From contig NZ_JAGQCS010000004.1 of assembly GCF_024346315.1 (NCBI RefSeq), forward strand, positions 248,001 to 312,000: 64,000 nt of DNA, in the 5' to 3' direction. Shown in pieces: positions 47,589-57,301 of the stretch. Under the pieces are notes generated by a model. The model saw only the letters and a list, made by a program, of their open reading frames with translations. It ran no database searches and had not been told where the DNA came from. Origin of the DNA: Cyanobium sp. ATX 6F1. GTDB lineage: Bacteria; Cyanobacteriota; Cyanobacteriia; PCC-6307; Cyanobiaceae. The first letter of the stretch is position 1. Each line of letters begins with the position of its first letter. Both the position numbers and the translations under genes were made by a program.

Positions 47589-47809
47589 GGGGTGGGTTGT
47601 TCCGTGGCGGGGTGAAGGAAGGGCCGTTCGCCGGATGGGTGAGCTGTTCAAACGATCGCTCCTCAACAGCTGGGCCTGCCGAGCTGGGGAGCTGTCGAAC
47701 CGATGGCGCTGAAACTTACCGAGTTCAAACGGAAGGGTGCGCGCTCAGAGGGAAGAGTGTCAAACAGAACCTCGATGCACAAAGATGAGGCCACTGCTGT
47801 GGTCGCCGC
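47589..47809. other. 221-base gap between the rhodanese and DUF3352 genes
   Basis: It serves two divergent genes. On the plus strand it contains a 36-codon reading frame (ATG 47703, stop 47811-47813), MALKLTEFKRKGARSEGRVS at its start, overlapping the DUF3352 GTG by four bases (GTGA). Nothing else was recognised. Confidence 0.3.
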
Positions 47810-49465
47810 GTGAAGCTCCGCCCCTTCCTTGCGGTTGTGCTGGCGGTGGCCTTGCTCCTGCTTTCGCTGGCGGCCGGGGGTTGGTGGTTGCTGTTGCGCC
47901 AGAGCCCCCTGGCGCTCCAGAACCACAGCCTGCGGGTGCCCCTGGCCTCCCGCTTCATTGCGCGCAACGCTCCGCTCAGCGTTCATCTCCAGATCAGCCC
48001 CGACCAGGCGGTGGCCTATGCCAGGGCGGTCGCTTCCCCCCGCCAGCGGCGCCAGGCCGCTGCCGCTGTGGAACGGCTGAGGGATGGGGCCTTCGCCGCC
48101 GCCGGCCTCGATTACCCCGGTGAGCTGGCCGGCTGGCTGGGCGGCGATCTCAGCCTCGCCCTGCTCGATGCCCCCACGGAGGGGGCTGCGCCCGGCTGGG
48201 TGCTGGCCTTGTCCAGCCGCGATCCCCAGGGGGCCCGCCGCTTTCTGCAGCGCTTCTGGCAGACCCGCAGCCTGGCCGGCACCGACCTGCAGATCAGCCG
48301 TTACCGCGGCATGGGTCTGATCAGCGGCCGCGGAGCCCTGTTGGGCCAGCGCCCCCAGCCCCTGGCCACTGCTCTGATCGACGACCAACTGGTGCTGATC
48401 GCCTCTGGGCGGATGGTGCTGGAGCAGGCCCTGGACGTTTCCCAGATCGACGCACTCAACCAGGCGGGCAGTTCGTCCTGGCGCGAGGCGATCGAGCGCC
48501 TGGGTCCCGGCATCGTTCTGGTGACGGCCCGTCCAGGAGCGCTGCCCCCCTGGCTGGGTCTGCCGGCCCCCCTGGCCTCCGTCTCCCCCCTGCAATCCCT
48601 GGTCGCCTCCCTGGCGCCCTCCGGCGCCGGACTGGTGCTGGAGGCGCGCCTGGAGGGTGCGGGCACCCTCGGAGTGGCCGCCAATGCCGCCGCCAATGCC
48701 GTCGCCGATGCCGCTGGCAGGCCGCTGCTGGCGGCCCTGCGGGGCAACCCCACCAGCCTGCTGCTTCTGGCTGATTCCGCTGCTCTGCTCAAGGGCGGCG
48801 AGGGCGAGCCCCCCAGCGGCGATGCCTTGCTGGGCACGGTGTTGGCGGAAGCGCTCGCCAACCTGGGGGGGCCCCTGCCGTCCCTGGTGGCCCAGCGCAC
48901 CCCGGGGCCGCTGCTGGTGGCGGCCCAGCCGGGGGGCTGGTTGATCGGCACCGCCACGGAGCAGCCCCGGCCCGCCGATCTGCAGCCCGCCCTGGCCGCC
49001 GCCGGCTACCAGGAGGCCCCCCTGAGTGCCGACGGCCACGAGCTCACGGCCTGGACCCAGCTTCAGGCCCGGCCGATCAAGGGCGACCCCGACCAACTGC
49101 GCGCCAGCCTGGCCGGCGCCCGCAGCGTCGAGGCGGGGGTGGCCTGGTGGGGCGAGGGCCTGGCGGTGCTCCAGGACCAGTGGCAAGGCCATTCCCCCGC
49201 CCGCCAGCGCCTGGATCAGCTGGAGGCCCTGGCCAGTTCGGGTGCCCCGATCCAGTGGGCCCTCTCGCCGGTGCCGGCCCGGGCCCTGCTGGGCCGTTGG
49301 CAGCCCTGGCAGCTGCTGGGCGGTCTGGCTGGCGCCCCCCTGACCGATCGGGTCCAAGGGCTGGCCCTGAGCCTCCGGGGGAGCCCCGGCGCCGAGGCCC
49401 CAGGGGCCGCCAGCGATTCCAGCCCCGGCGCTCTGCTGCTGAGGGCCCGCTTGGAGCTGGGTTGA
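47810..49465 (+). CDS. DUF3352-type membrane-anchored protein
   Basis: 551 aa. An N-terminal membrane anchor or signal (LRPFLAVVLAVALLLLSLAA) precedes a large extracytoplasmic part with QISPDQAVAYARAV, LGGDLSLALLDAP and SRDPQGARRFLQRFW, which match the cyanobacterial DUF3352 family. Function unknown. The GTG start has no Shine-Dalgarno. sixA follows after three bases. Confidence 0.78.
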   Translation: MKLRPFLAVVLAVALLLLSLAAGGWWLLLRQSPLALQNHSLRVPLASRFIARNAPLSVHLQISPDQAVAYARAVASPRQRRQAAAAVERLRDGAFAAAGLDYPGELAGWLGGDLSLALLDAPTEGAAPGWVLALSSRDPQGARRFLQRFWQTRSLAGTDLQISRYRGMGLISGRGALLGQRPQPLATALIDDQLVLIASGRMVLEQALDVSQIDALNQAGSSSWREAIERLGPGIVLVTARPGALPPWLGLPAPLASVSPLQSLVASLAPSGAGLVLEARLEGAGTLGVAANAAANAVADAAGRPLLAALRGNPTSLLLLADSAALLKGGEGEPPSGDALLGTVLAEALANLGGPLPSLVAQRTPGPLLVAAQPGGWLIGTATEQPRPADLQPALAAAGYQEAPLSADGHELTAWTQLQARPIKGDPDQLRASLAGARSVEAGVAWWGEGLAVLQDQWQGHSPARQRLDQLEALASSGAPIQWALSPVPARALLGRWQPWQLLGGLAGAPLTDRVQGLALSLRGSPGAEAPGAASDSSPGALLLRARLELG

Positions 49466-49468
49466 ACC

Positions 49469-49975
49469 ATGGGCGTCCGCCGCGAACTGCTGCTGTTGCG
49501 CCACGGCATCGCCCAGGAGCGGTCCCCGGCGCTGGAGGACGCCGCCCGTGCCCTCACCCCCCAGGGCCGCCGCCGCAGCGAACAGGTGCTGGAGCGGCTG
49601 GTGGCAATCGGCCTGCGCTGCGATCACCTGATCAGCAGCCCCCTGGTGCGGGCCCGTCAGACCGCCGAACTGGCGCTGGCGGCGGGCCTGGCGGAGCGTC
49701 TGGAGATCAGCGCCGCCCTTGCCCCGGGGGGGCGCCCTGAACCGCTGCTGCGGGGCGGCTGGAGCCGCCTGGGGCTGGTGGGCCATGAACCCGACCTCAG
49801 CGCGTTGGCGACGGCGCTTTGCGGGGCGCCCGCCGGCAGCCTGCGGCTGCGCAAGGCGGGGGTGGTGCTGCTGGAGCTGGCGGATGCTGGTGACGCTGCT
49901 TCCAGCGAGGGTCCCTGGCCCCTTTCGGGGGCCACGCTCCAGTTGCTGCTCAGCCCCCGCAGCCTGGGGCTCTGA
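49469..49975 (+). CDS. sixA: Phosphohistidine phosphatase SixA
   Basis: 168 aa histidine phosphatase superfamily. LLLLRHGIAQERSP contains the RHG nucleophile; SSPLVRARQTAEL and LVGHEPDLSALAT hold the other active-site residues. Family members remove phosphate from phosphohistidine proteins. ATG at 49469, immediately after the DUF3352 stop. Confidence 0.9.
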   Translation: MGVRRELLLLRHGIAQERSPALEDAARALTPQGRRRSEQVLERLVAIGLRCDHLISSPLVRARQTAELALAAGLAERLEISAALAPGGRPEPLLRGGWSRLGLVGHEPDLSALATALCGAPAGSLRLRKAGVVLLELADAGDAASSEGPWPLSGATLQLLLSPRSLGL

Positions 49976-50078
49976 GGGCGCTGGAGGCTTCCGCCTGAGC
50001 CACCGCCGGTCGGTAGCGCTACTGCGGGCTTTGGGCGAGCGGTCCTAGGTTGCCGGCCTTCCCGTACCCCGCGCCGCG

Positions 50079-51266
50079 ATGGTGGTCGACGCTTCCCCTC
50101 AGCCCGCCATGGGCAACGGAGTGGTTTTCCGCCCCGGGCTCGAGGGTGTGCCCGCCACCCAATCGGCCATCTGTGACATCGACGGCACCCAGGGCCTGCT
50201 CACCTACCGGGGCTACCCGCTTGAGGAGCTGGCGGCCCACAGCAGCTTCCTGGAAACCACCCACCTGCTGATCTGGGGTGAGTTGCCCAACGCCGAGGAA
50301 CTGCGGGCCTTCGAGCGGGAGGTTCAGATGCACCGCCGGGTGAGCTTCCGCATCCGGGACATGATGAAGAGCTTCCCCTCGGCGGGCCATCCAATGGATG
50401 CGCTCCAGGCCAGTGCCGCCTCCCTTGGGCTGTTCTATTCCCGCCGCGCCCTCGACAACCCCGAATACATCTACGGGGCCGTGGTGCGGCTGATCGCCAA
50501 GATCCCAACGATGGTGGCGGCGTTCCAGCTGATCCGTAAGGGCCAGGATCCGATCCAGCCCCGAGACGACCTGGCCTATGCCTCCAACTTCCTCTACATG
50601 CTCACCGAGCAGGAGCCCGATCCCCTGGCGGCTCGGATTTTCGATGCCTGTCTGATTCTCCACGCCGAGCACAGCCTCAACGCCAGCACCTTCAGCGCCC
50701 GCGTCACCGCCAGCACCCTCACCGACCCCTACGCGGTGGTGGCTTCAGCCGTGGGCACCCTTGCCGGACCCCTGCACGGCGGCGCCAACGAAGACGTGCT
50801 GACGATGCTCGAGGAGATCGGCAGCGAAGACCAGGTGGAACCCTGGCTGGATCGGGCGATTGCCGGCAAGCAGAAGATCATGGGTTTCGGCCACCGCGAG
50901 TACAAGGTCAAGGACCCCCGCGCCGTGATCCTCCAGAAGCTGGCGGAGCAACTCTTCGACCAGTTCGGCCACGACCCGCTCTACGACCTGGCCCGCAAGT
51001 TGGAGGAGGTGGCCGCCGAGCGGCTGGGCCCGAAGGGCATCTACCCCAACGTGGATTTTTATTCCGGCCTCGTCTACCGCAAGCTCGGCATCCCCGAAGA
51101 CCTGTTCACCCCGATTTTTGCCATCGCCCGGGTGGCCGGTTGGCTCGCCCATTGGAAGGAGCAGCTGGGGGCCAACCGCATCTACCGGCCCACGCAGATC
51201 TACACCGGTTCCAGCCGCCGGGCCTGGGCACCCATCAATGCCCGCCCGGCAATCGCCCGCTCCTGA
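50079..51266 (+). CDS. gltA: Citrate synthase
   Basis: 395 aa, first step of the TCA cycle. The catalytic His in HAEHSLNASTFSARV, GPLHGGANEDVL, and FGHREYKVKDPRA are conserved; the catalytic Asp lies in YPNVDFYSG. Length corresponds to the type II-like bacterial enzymes of about 390 aa. ATG at 50079. The upstream 103 bases hold only weak promoter candidates. It is followed by ndhA after 38 bases. Confidence 0.96.
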   Translation: MVVDASPQPAMGNGVVFRPGLEGVPATQSAICDIDGTQGLLTYRGYPLEELAAHSSFLETTHLLIWGELPNAEELRAFEREVQMHRRVSFRIRDMMKSFPSAGHPMDALQASAASLGLFYSRRALDNPEYIYGAVVRLIAKIPTMVAAFQLIRKGQDPIQPRDDLAYASNFLYMLTEQEPDPLAARIFDACLILHAEHSLNASTFSARVTASTLTDPYAVVASAVGTLAGPLHGGANEDVLTMLEEIGSEDQVEPWLDRAIAGKQKIMGFGHREYKVKDPRAVILQKLAEQLFDQFGHDPLYDLARKLEEVAAERLGPKGIYPNVDFYSGLVYRKLGIPEDLFTPIFAIARVAGWLAHWKEQLGANRIYRPTQIYTGSSRRAWAPINARPAIARS

Positions 51267-51304
51267 CCGCCTGCGCCTAAGTTGCCCCTACCGCAGCTGC
51301 CCCC

Positions 51305-52480
51305 ATGGTCCCTGCACTTGCAGCCGTTGCCCCATCGGCCGTCGTCTCCGCCGTAGGCGTGGTCAGTCCAGGCCTTGATCTGGAATCGAGTTTCAGCGCC
51401 GCGCTGGAGGGCCTTGGCCTCACCCCGGCCGCCGCTCGCCTGCTCTGGCTGCCCCTGCCGATGCTGCTGGTGCTGGTGGCGGCCGTCGTCGGGGTGCTCG
51501 TGACCGTCTGGTTGGAGCGCAAGATTTCGGCGGCGGTTCAGCAACGGATCGGCCCCGAATACGCCGGGGCCCTCGGCGTGCTTCAGCCCATCGCCGACGG
51601 CCTCAAGCTCCTGGTCAAGGAAGATGTGATCCCGGCCAAGGCCGACGGGCTGCTGTTCACGCTCGGGCCGATCCTGGTGGTGGTGCCGGTGATCCTTTCC
51701 TGGCTGGTGGTGCCCTTCGGCCAGCACCTGCTGATCAGCAACGTGGGGGTGGGCATCTTCCTCTGGATTTCCCTAAGCAGCATCCAGCCCATTGGCCTGT
51801 TGATGAGCGGTTACTCCAGCAACAACAAATACGCGCTGCTCGGGGGCCTGCGGGCGGCGGCCCAGTCGATCAGCTACGAGATTCCCCTCGCCCTGGCGGT
51901 GCTGGCGGTGGTGATGATGAGCAATTCGCTCTCCACCGTCGACATCGTCGATCAGCAGAACGGTGCCGGCATCCTCAGCTGGAACATCTGGCGCCAGCCG
52001 GTGGGTTTCCTGATCTTCTGGATCTGTGCCCTGGCCGAATGCGAGCGCCTGCCCTTTGACCTCCCTGAAGCGGAGGAGGAACTGGTGGCTGGCTATCAGA
52101 CGGAATACGCGGGCATGAAGTTCGCCCTCTTCTACCTGGGCAGCTACATCAACCTCGTGCTCTCGGCCCTGTTGGTGTCCGTGCTCTACCTCGGCGGCTG
52201 GGGCTTCCCGGTGCCGGTGGAGTGGCTGGCCTCGGCCCTGGGTCAGTCCCCCGATGCCCCCTTGGTGCAGGTGATCACCGGCTCGGTCGGCATTGTGATG
52301 ACCGTGCTCAAGGCCTACGCGCTGGTGTTCATCGCCATCCTGCTGCGCTGGACCACACCCCGGGTGCGCATCGACCAGCTGCTGGATCTGGGCTGGAAGT
52401 TCCTGCTTCCGATTGCCCTGGTCAACCTGCTGGTCACCGCCGGTCTCAAGTTGGCGTTCCCCGCCTTTTTCGGCGGCTGA
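51305..52480 (+). CDS. ndhA: NAD(P)H-quinone oxidoreductase subunit 1
   Basis: 391 aa, eight membrane helices, at the junction of the NDH-1 membrane and peripheral arms (ND1 homologue). [52 protein letters not shown] and [13 protein letters not shown] are the diagnostic loops. First gene of ndhA-I-G-E. Confidence 0.97.
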   Translation: MVPALAAVAPSAVVSAVGVVSPGLDLESSFSAALEGLGLTPAAARLLWLPLPMLLVLVAAVVGVLVTVWLERKISAAVQQRIGPEYAGALGVLQPIADGLKLLVKEDVIPAKADGLLFTLGPILVVVPVILSWLVVPFGQHLLISNVGVGIFLWISLSSIQPIGLLMSGYSSNNKYALLGGLRAAAQSISYEIPLALAVLAVVMMSNSLSTVDIVDQQNGAGILSWNIWRQPVGFLIFWICALAECERLPFDLPEAEEELVAGYQTEYAGMKFALFYLGSYINLVLSALLVSVLYLGGWGFPVPVEWLASALGQSPDAPLVQVITGSVGIVMTVLKAYALVFIAILLRWTTPRVRIDQLLDLGWKFLLPIALVNLLVTAGLKLAFPAFFGG

Positions 52481-52541
52481 GTCCCTCTGACGTCATCATG
52501 GGCCCCAGGCCTCCAGCGTTCTTCCCTTCCCTCCCAGGCTC

Positions 52542-53159
52542 ATGTTCGGTTTCCTGAAACAGGTCGGTGACTACACCAAGGACGCGGTCAGCGCTGCCAG
52601 GTACATCACCGATGGCCTGTCGGTCACCTTCGATCACCTCAAGCGCCGCCCGATCACGGTTCAGTACCCCTACGAAAAGCTGATTCCCTCGGAGCGTTAC
52701 CGGGGCCGCATCCACTTCGAGTTTGACAAGTGCATCGCCTGTGAGGTCTGTGTGCGGGTCTGCCCGATCAACCTGCCGGTGGTGGATTGGGTCGCGAATA
52801 AAGAGACCAAGAAAAAGGAACTCCGAAATTACTCGATTGATTTCGGGGTCTGCATCTTCTGCGGCAACTGCGTCGAGTACTGCCCCACCAACTGCCTCTC
52901 GATGACCGAGGAGTATGAGCTGGCGGCCTTCGATCGCCACAGCCTCAACTACGACAACGTCGCCCTCGGTCGACTGCCCACCAGCGTCACCACTGATCCG
53001 GCGGTCACCCCCCTCAAGGAATTTGGCTACTTGCCCAAGGGGGTCATCGATCCCCACGGAGTCGATCCGTCCCGTCCCCGCGCCGGTGCCCGGCCCGATC
53101 AGATCCTGGCGGCCCAGGCCGCTGCCGCCCCTGCCCCCGACAGCGGAGCCCCGTCCTGA
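52542..53159 (+). CDS. ndhI: NAD(P)H-quinone oxidoreductase subunit I
   Basis: 205 aa ferredoxin-like subunit carrying two 4Fe-4S clusters: [12 protein letters not shown] and [16 protein letters not shown]. It passes electrons toward plastoquinone in NDH-1. The last 40 residues are an Ala/Pro-rich extension. Its stop overlaps the ndhG ATG (TGATG). Confidence 0.97.
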   Translation: MFGFLKQVGDYTKDAVSAARYITDGLSVTFDHLKRRPITVQYPYEKLIPSERYRGRIHFEFDKCIACEVCVRVCPINLPVVDWVANKETKKKELRNYSIDFGVCIFCGNCVEYCPTNCLSMTEEYELAAFDRHSLNYDNVALGRLPTSVTTDPAVTPLKEFGYLPKGVIDPHGVDPSRPRAGARPDQILAAQAAAAPAPDSGAPS

Positions 53160-53788
53160 TGACCATCGCCTCCACCGCCCAGTACATCTCCTTCACTGCC
53201 CTCTCGATCACCCTTGTGCTGGGTGCCCTCGGGGTGGTGCTGCTGCCCAACATCGTCTATTCGGCCTTCCTGCTCGGGGGCGTGTTCCTTTCGGTGGCTG
53301 GTCTCTACCTGATGCTCAACGCCAGCTTCGTGGCTGCCGCCCAGGTGCTGGTCTATGTCGGCGCCGTGAACGTGCTGATCCTGTTCGCGATCATGCTCGT
53401 GAACAAGAAGGAAAACATGGCCGCCATCCCCGGGCTGGCCCTGCGCCGGGTGCTCTCCGGCGCGGTCTGCGCCGGCCTGTTCGCCTTGCTGTTGCGCGTC
53501 GATCTCACCACCTCCTGGGCCCTCCCCGGGCCGGTGCCCCTGGGGGATGAAGCCACCCTGCGCATCGGTGAACATCTGTTCAGCGACTACCTGCTGCCCT
53601 TCGAGCTGGCCTCGGTGCTGCTGTTGATGTCGATGATCGGCGCGATCGTGCTGGCCCGCCGCGACGTGCTTGTGAGCGATGTGATCACCGGTGAGCCGGT
53701 GGATCAAGGTCTGATCGAGAAGGAGCGCAGCCCCCTGCTGCTGGATCGCTCCGCCCTGGAATCGTCCCTGCTGGAGAATACCCCATGA
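53159..53788 (+). CDS. ndhG: NAD(P)H-quinone oxidoreductase subunit 6
   Basis: 209 aa, five membrane helices (ND6 homologue). [20 protein letters not shown] and [20 protein letters not shown] are diagnostic. Overlaps ndhI by one base and ndhE by four. Confidence 0.95.
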   Translation: MTIASTAQYISFTALSITLVLGALGVVLLPNIVYSAFLLGGVFLSVAGLYLMLNASFVAAAQVLVYVGAVNVLILFAIMLVNKKENMAAIPGLALRRVLSGAVCAGLFALLLRVDLTTSWALPGPVPLGDEATLRIGEHLFSDYLLPFELASVLLLMSMIGAIVLARRDVLVSDVITGEPVDQGLIEKERSPLLLDRSALESSLLENTP

Positions 53789-54114
53789 GCCTTGAACTCC
53801 CCACCACCATCCCCCTGCAGGCCTACCTGGTGCTGGCGGCGCTGCTGTTCTGCACGGGCGTCTGGGGGCTGATCAACAGCCGCAATGCCGTAAGGGTGCT
53901 GATGAGCATCGAGTTGATGCTCAACGGCGTCAACATCAACCTCATGGCCTTCTCCAGCTACGTCGACGGTCAGCTGATCCGCGGCCAGGTGTTCGCGATC
54001 TTCGTGATCTGCGTGGCGGCGGCCGAGGCGGCCGTTGGGCTGGCGATTTTGCTCTCCCTCTACCGCAACCGTGAAACCGTCGACATGGAACGCTTCAACC
54101 TGCTGCGCTGGTAG
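53785..54114 (+). CDS. ndhE: NAD(P)H-quinone oxidoreductase subunit 4L
   Basis: 109 aa, three membrane helices (ND4L homologue). [20 protein letters not shown] and [20 protein letters not shown] carry the conserved membrane glutamates. Last ndh gene in this operon; nadK starts 49 bases later. Confidence 0.96.
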   Translation: MSLELPTTIPLQAYLVLAALLFCTGVWGLINSRNAVRVLMSIELMLNGVNINLMAFSSYVDGQLIRGQVFAIFVICVAAAEAAVGLAILLSLYRNRETVDMERFNLLRW

Positions 54115-54162
54115 GTCTGAGCGCTTGTTCATCGGTTCATTCCATGGTTCCAGGGGCTGAGC

Positions 54163-55164
54163 ATGCGCCTGGAGATGGTCTGGCTGATCCATCGGGCCGG
54201 CAGCGCTCTGGCCCAACGCCAGGCACGCCGCTGCGCCTCAGATCTGCGCAGCCAGGGCATCGCCGTGGCGATGGCCGCCAGCGGCCTGGACCTGGACCCC
54301 TACCCGTCCCTGATCGCGGCAGGCGCTGACCTGCCCGATCTGGCCCTGGTCTTGGGGGGCGATGGCACGGTGCTGGGGGCCTCCCGTCACCTGGGACCGC
54401 TGGGGGTGCCGATCCTCAGTTTCAATGTCGGCGGGCACCTGGGCTTCCTCACCCACGACCGCAAGCTGCTGCGCCTCAGGGACGGCGATGGCGCCGCCCG
54501 GGAGCCCAACCTCTGGCAACGCCTGCGCGAGGACCGCTTCGCCCTTGAGCGCCGCATGATGCTGGAGGCCTCCCTGGAAGGCGAAGCCCCGCTCAGCCCT
54601 GCGGCTGGGGCGGCAGGCACAGCACCGGCAGCAGACTCTGCCGACGACGCGGCGGCGGTTCACACCGCCCTGAACGATTTCTACGTGCGCCCCAGCCTGG
54701 AAACCCTTTCGCCCACCTGCGATCTGGAACTGGCCATCGATGGCGAGGTCATCGACCACTTCCGCGGCGACGGCCTGATCATCGCCACCCCCACCGGCTC
54801 CACCGGCTATGCCATGGCCGCCGGTGGTCCGATCCTGCATCCGGGACTGGACGCGATCGTGGTCACCCCGATCTGCCCGATGAGCCTCTCCAGCCGCACC
54901 GTGGTGGTGCCGCCCCGGGCCCAGCTGGTGATTCGCCCCCTCGGGGAGCCCGGCCGTCGGGTGCGCCTCTGGAAAGACGGCGCCCAGGCCGGGGAACTGG
55001 TGCCCGGCGAACGCTGTGTGGTGCGCCGTTCACGCCACCAGGCCCTGATGGTGGTGCTGGAGCAGAGCCCCTCCTACTACCGCACCCTCACCCACAAACT
55101 GCATTGGGCCGGCAGCCTTTCTGCGGCCGAATCAGCGCGGCCCGGCGGACCCCGGGGCGGCTGA
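54163..55164 (+). CDS. nadK: NAD kinase
   Basis: 333 aa; makes NADP from NAD. The catalytic GGDGT lies in [15 protein letters not shown], followed by [21 protein letters not shown], and the glycine-rich [18 protein letters not shown] low-complexity insert of about 25 Ala/Asp residues (nt 54595-54660) precedes the NAD-binding domain. It sits after the ndh operon and shares one base with the CYTH gene, whose ATG begins on its last base. Two NAD kinases are usual in cyanobacteria; this is one of them. Confidence 0.94.
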   Translation: MRLEMVWLIHRAGSALAQRQARRCASDLRSQGIAVAMAASGLDLDPYPSLIAAGADLPDLALVLGGDGTVLGASRHLGPLGVPILSFNVGGHLGFLTHDRKLLRLRDGDGAAREPNLWQRLREDRFALERRMMLEASLEGEAPLSPAAGAAGTAPAADSADDAAAVHTALNDFYVRPSLETLSPTCDLELAIDGEVIDHFRGDGLIIATPTGSTGYAMAAGGPILHPGLDAIVVTPICPMSLSSRTVVVPPRAQLVIRPLGEPGRRVRLWKDGAQAGELVPGERCVVRRSRHQALMVVLEQSPSYYRTLTHKLHWAGSLSAAESARPGGPRGG

Positions 55165-55730
55165 TGGCACTGGAGATCGAGCGGCGGTTTCTGGTCGCTC
55201 CGGGGGAGGCCTGGCGCCTCCATGTGACCAGCCAGCAGGCCCTGCGTCAGGGCTACCTGGCCGGGGATCGTGAGGGTTTCACCGTGCGGGTGCGCAGCAC
55301 GCTCCCTGAAGCGGGTCTGGTCAGCGAGCGAGCCCGGGGGGGGGCGGCCAGCGCCTGGCTGACCTTGAAGGCCCCCACGGGTGGCCTGGCCCGCCATGAG
55401 TTCGAGTACCCGATTCCCCCGGAGGATGCGGAGGCCTTGCTGGCGCTGGCGCCGGTGGGCTTGCGCAAGCTCCGCTACACGCTCGATCTGAGTGGCGGCG
55501 ATTGGGTGCTCGACGTGTTCGAAGGGGCCAATGCGCCCCTGGTGATCGCCGAAGTGGAGCTGGAGCGGGCCGACCAACCGGTGCCTGTCCCGCCTTGGTG
55601 CCGCTGGGAGATCACAGGCCTTGGGGAGCTCAGCAATGCGGCCCTGGCCCACCACCCGTTCGCCTGCTGGGGGGAGGAGCAACGCAGCCACATCCTGCAG
55701 CATCTGGGCGGCACCGATGCCGCTCCCTAG
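55164..55730 (+). CDS. CYTH-domain phosphatase-like protein
   Basis: 188 aa. It starts with the EIERRF variant of the ExExK motif, then TVRVRS, AWLTLKAPT, FEYPIP, KLRYTLDL, VLDVFEG and IAEVEL, the alternating charged strands that form the triphosphate tunnel. Family members hydrolyse tripolyphosphate or thiamine triphosphate; substrate cannot be told. Starts by overlap with nadK. Confidence 0.85.
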   Translation: MALEIERRFLVAPGEAWRLHVTSQQALRQGYLAGDREGFTVRVRSTLPEAGLVSERARGGAASAWLTLKAPTGGLARHEFEYPIPPEDAEALLALAPVGLRKLRYTLDLSGGDWVLDVFEGANAPLVIAEVELERADQPVPVPPWCRWEITGLGELSNAALAHHPFACWGEEQRSHILQHLGGTDAAP

Positions 55731-55801
55731 GCCATAGGCTTGGGCCCAACGGCACAGGCTCGGGTGTTTGACGCTCCCCAGCACCTCCGCCCACATCCCT
55801 G

Positions 55802-55975
55802 TTGAAGACCGTGATCGCCCTTTACGACCACCAAGGTTTGCTGCGCTTCGTGGGGAAAGATCGTGATGCCTGCCAGGCCTATGTGGAACTGTTCGAGCTC
55901 GAGGCCGTCACGTTCGAGCCTTTAGGTGACGACGGGGACGAAGTGGATCTGGGCCGCCTGAGCGCGTTGGCCTGA
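55802..55975 (+). CDS. Small acidic protein, unknown
   Basis: 57 codons from TTG at 55802 or 54 from an in-frame GTG at 55811. It reads VIALYDHQGLLRFVGKDRDA and AYVELFELEAVTFEPLGDD. The composition is protein-like with alternating strands and helix, and I have the impression that similar small proteins occur in marine Synechococcus. Function unknown. Confidence 0.55.
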   Translation: MKTVIALYDHQGLLRFVGKDRDACQAYVELFELEAVTFEPLGDDGDEVDLGRLSALA

Positions 55976-55992
55976 GTCTTTGCCGCGCCTGA

Positions 55993-56268
55993 TCAGGGCC
56001 GCTGGCCAGCCTCTGGGAGGGAGCAGCAGTTGAAGCCATCGCGGCAGATCTTGCCGTTGTCCATGGCCCAATTCAGCAGGGCCACCCGGTTCTTGGCACC
56101 GGTCTTGGTGAAGATGTTGCTGACGTGGTTGTCGACCGTGCGCTTACTGATCATCAGCTTTTTGGCCACTTCCTGATTGGTGAGCCCGGTGGCCACCAGT
56201 TCGATGATCTCAAGCTCCCGCTCCGAAAGGTTGGAGCGCACCGCTGCCAGGCCGCCGAGATCAGTCAT
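55993..56268 (-). CDS. pedR: PedR-like single-domain LuxR regulator
   Basis: 91 aa DNA-binding protein consisting of a LuxR/GerE helix-turn-helix alone: LSERELEIIELVATGLTNQE, VAKKLMISKRTVDNHVSNIF, KTGAKNRVALLNWAMDNGK. Three cysteines follow in ICRDGFNCC. Size and C-terminal cysteines match PedR, the thioredoxin-sensitive regulator that responds to photosynthetic electron transport in Synechocystis. Assignment is by family resemblance. Divergent from the metF-like gene. Confidence 0.75.
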   Translation of the reverse strand: MTDLGGLAAVRSNLSERELEIIELVATGLTNQEVAKKLMISKRTVDNHVSNIFTKTGAKNRVALLNWAMDNGKICRDGFNCCSLPEAGQRP

Positions 56269-56353
56269 CAGGGGTCAGTCGCCCTCGGACCCATCCACTG
56301 TACGCAGGGCGCGCAGTGGCGCTGGCTGCGCTGATCCATGATGGGCGCTTCGG

Positions 56354-57271
56354 TTGCGGAGTCGATTCGTGCTTCTGGAAGAGGCTCTCCGCTCCGGCCA
56401 GTTCGCGATCACGGCGGAGGTGACCCCACCGAGGGGTGCGGACCCGTCGCGCGCCCTGGCGGTGGCCCGGTCCCTCAAGAGCCTGGTGCATGCCATCAAC
56501 GTCACCGATGGCAGCCGGGCGGTGATGCGCATGAGCAGCCTGGCGGTCTGCCGATTGCTGCTGGAGGCGGGGATCGAGCCCGTCTGGCAGCTCACCTGCC
56601 GTGATCGCAACCGCATCGCCCTGCAGGCCGACCTGCTCGGTGCCCATGCCCTCGGCATCCGCAATCTGCTTTGCCTCACCGGTGATCCCGTGCAGGCGGG
56701 CGATCAGCCCAGCGCCCGGAAGGTGAACGAGTTGGAGGCCGTGCGGCTGCTCGAGCTGGTGCGGGCCTTCAACCAAGGCGAGGATCCTGTGCAGGGCGTG
56801 TTGCCCGATGGACCCACGGCGCTGTTCGCCGGTGCGGCCGCCGATCCCCAGTCGGGGAGCTGGAGTGGTCTCAAGCGCCGGCTGGAGCGCAAGCAGGCGG
56901 CCGGGGCTCGCTTCATCCAGACCCAGATGGTGATGGACACCAGGGCCCTTGAGCGCTTCTGCCAGGAGATCGCTGATCCCATGGGACTGCCGGTGCTGGC
57001 GGGGGTGTTTCTACTCAAATCGGCCCGCAATGCGGCCTTCATCAACCGGGTGGTGCCGGGCGCCTCGATTCCCCAGGTGCTGATCGACCGCCTCGCCGCC
57101 GCTTCCGACCCTGCCGCCGAGGGCATCGCCATTGCTGCCGAGCAGGTGCGCGACTACCGCTCGATCGCCCAGGGGGTGCATTTGATGGCGATCAAGGCCG
57201 AAGACCGGATTCCGGCGATTCTTGCGGCGGCCGGGGTCGCCCCACTCGCCCATCCCGCGAGCGTGCGCTGA
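56354..57271 (+). CDS. metF: Methylenetetrahydrofolate reductase
   Basis: 305 aa flavoprotein making methyl-tetrahydrofolate for methionine. ITAEVTPPRGADPSRAL has the conserved Glu; INVTDGSRAVMRMSSL, LTCRDRNRIALQADLLG, LCLTGDP and RFIQTQMVMD form the barrel. The start is TTG at 56354 or GTG at 56369; the second gives a start closer to the conserved region. Ends before a hairpin shared with the next, convergent gene. Confidence 0.88.
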   Translation: MRSRFVLLEEALRSGQFAITAEVTPPRGADPSRALAVARSLKSLVHAINVTDGSRAVMRMSSLAVCRLLLEAGIEPVWQLTCRDRNRIALQADLLGAHALGIRNLLCLTGDPVQAGDQPSARKVNELEAVRLLELVRAFNQGEDPVQGVLPDGPTALFAGAAADPQSGSWSGLKRRLERKQAAGARFIQTQMVMDTRALERFCQEIADPMGLPVLAGVFLLKSARNAAFINRVVPGASIPQVLIDRLAAASDPAAEGIAIAAEQVRDYRSIAQGVHLMAIKAEDRIPAILAAAGVAPLAHPASVR

Positions 57272-57275
57272 GTTG

Positions 57276-57296
57276 CCCAGGCCAGGAAGGCCTGGG
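57276..57296. terminator. Bidirectional hairpin between convergent genes
   Basis: CCCAGGCC (57276-57283) and GGCCTGGG (57289-57296) form a perfect 8-base stem with loop AGGAA, in the 30-base gap between metF and the nucleotidyltransferase. No T-run on either side. Confidence 0.55.
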
Positions 57297-57301
57297 GCCG
57301 T

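Noticed and set aside
46124-47600. CIRCE operator near hrcA
   Set aside because: I found no TTAGCACTC/GAGTGCTAA pair in or next to the gene.
47663-49786. 707-codon minus-strand frame
   Set aside because: Antisense to the DUF3352 gene and sixA; Gln/Gly-rich and without conserved motifs.
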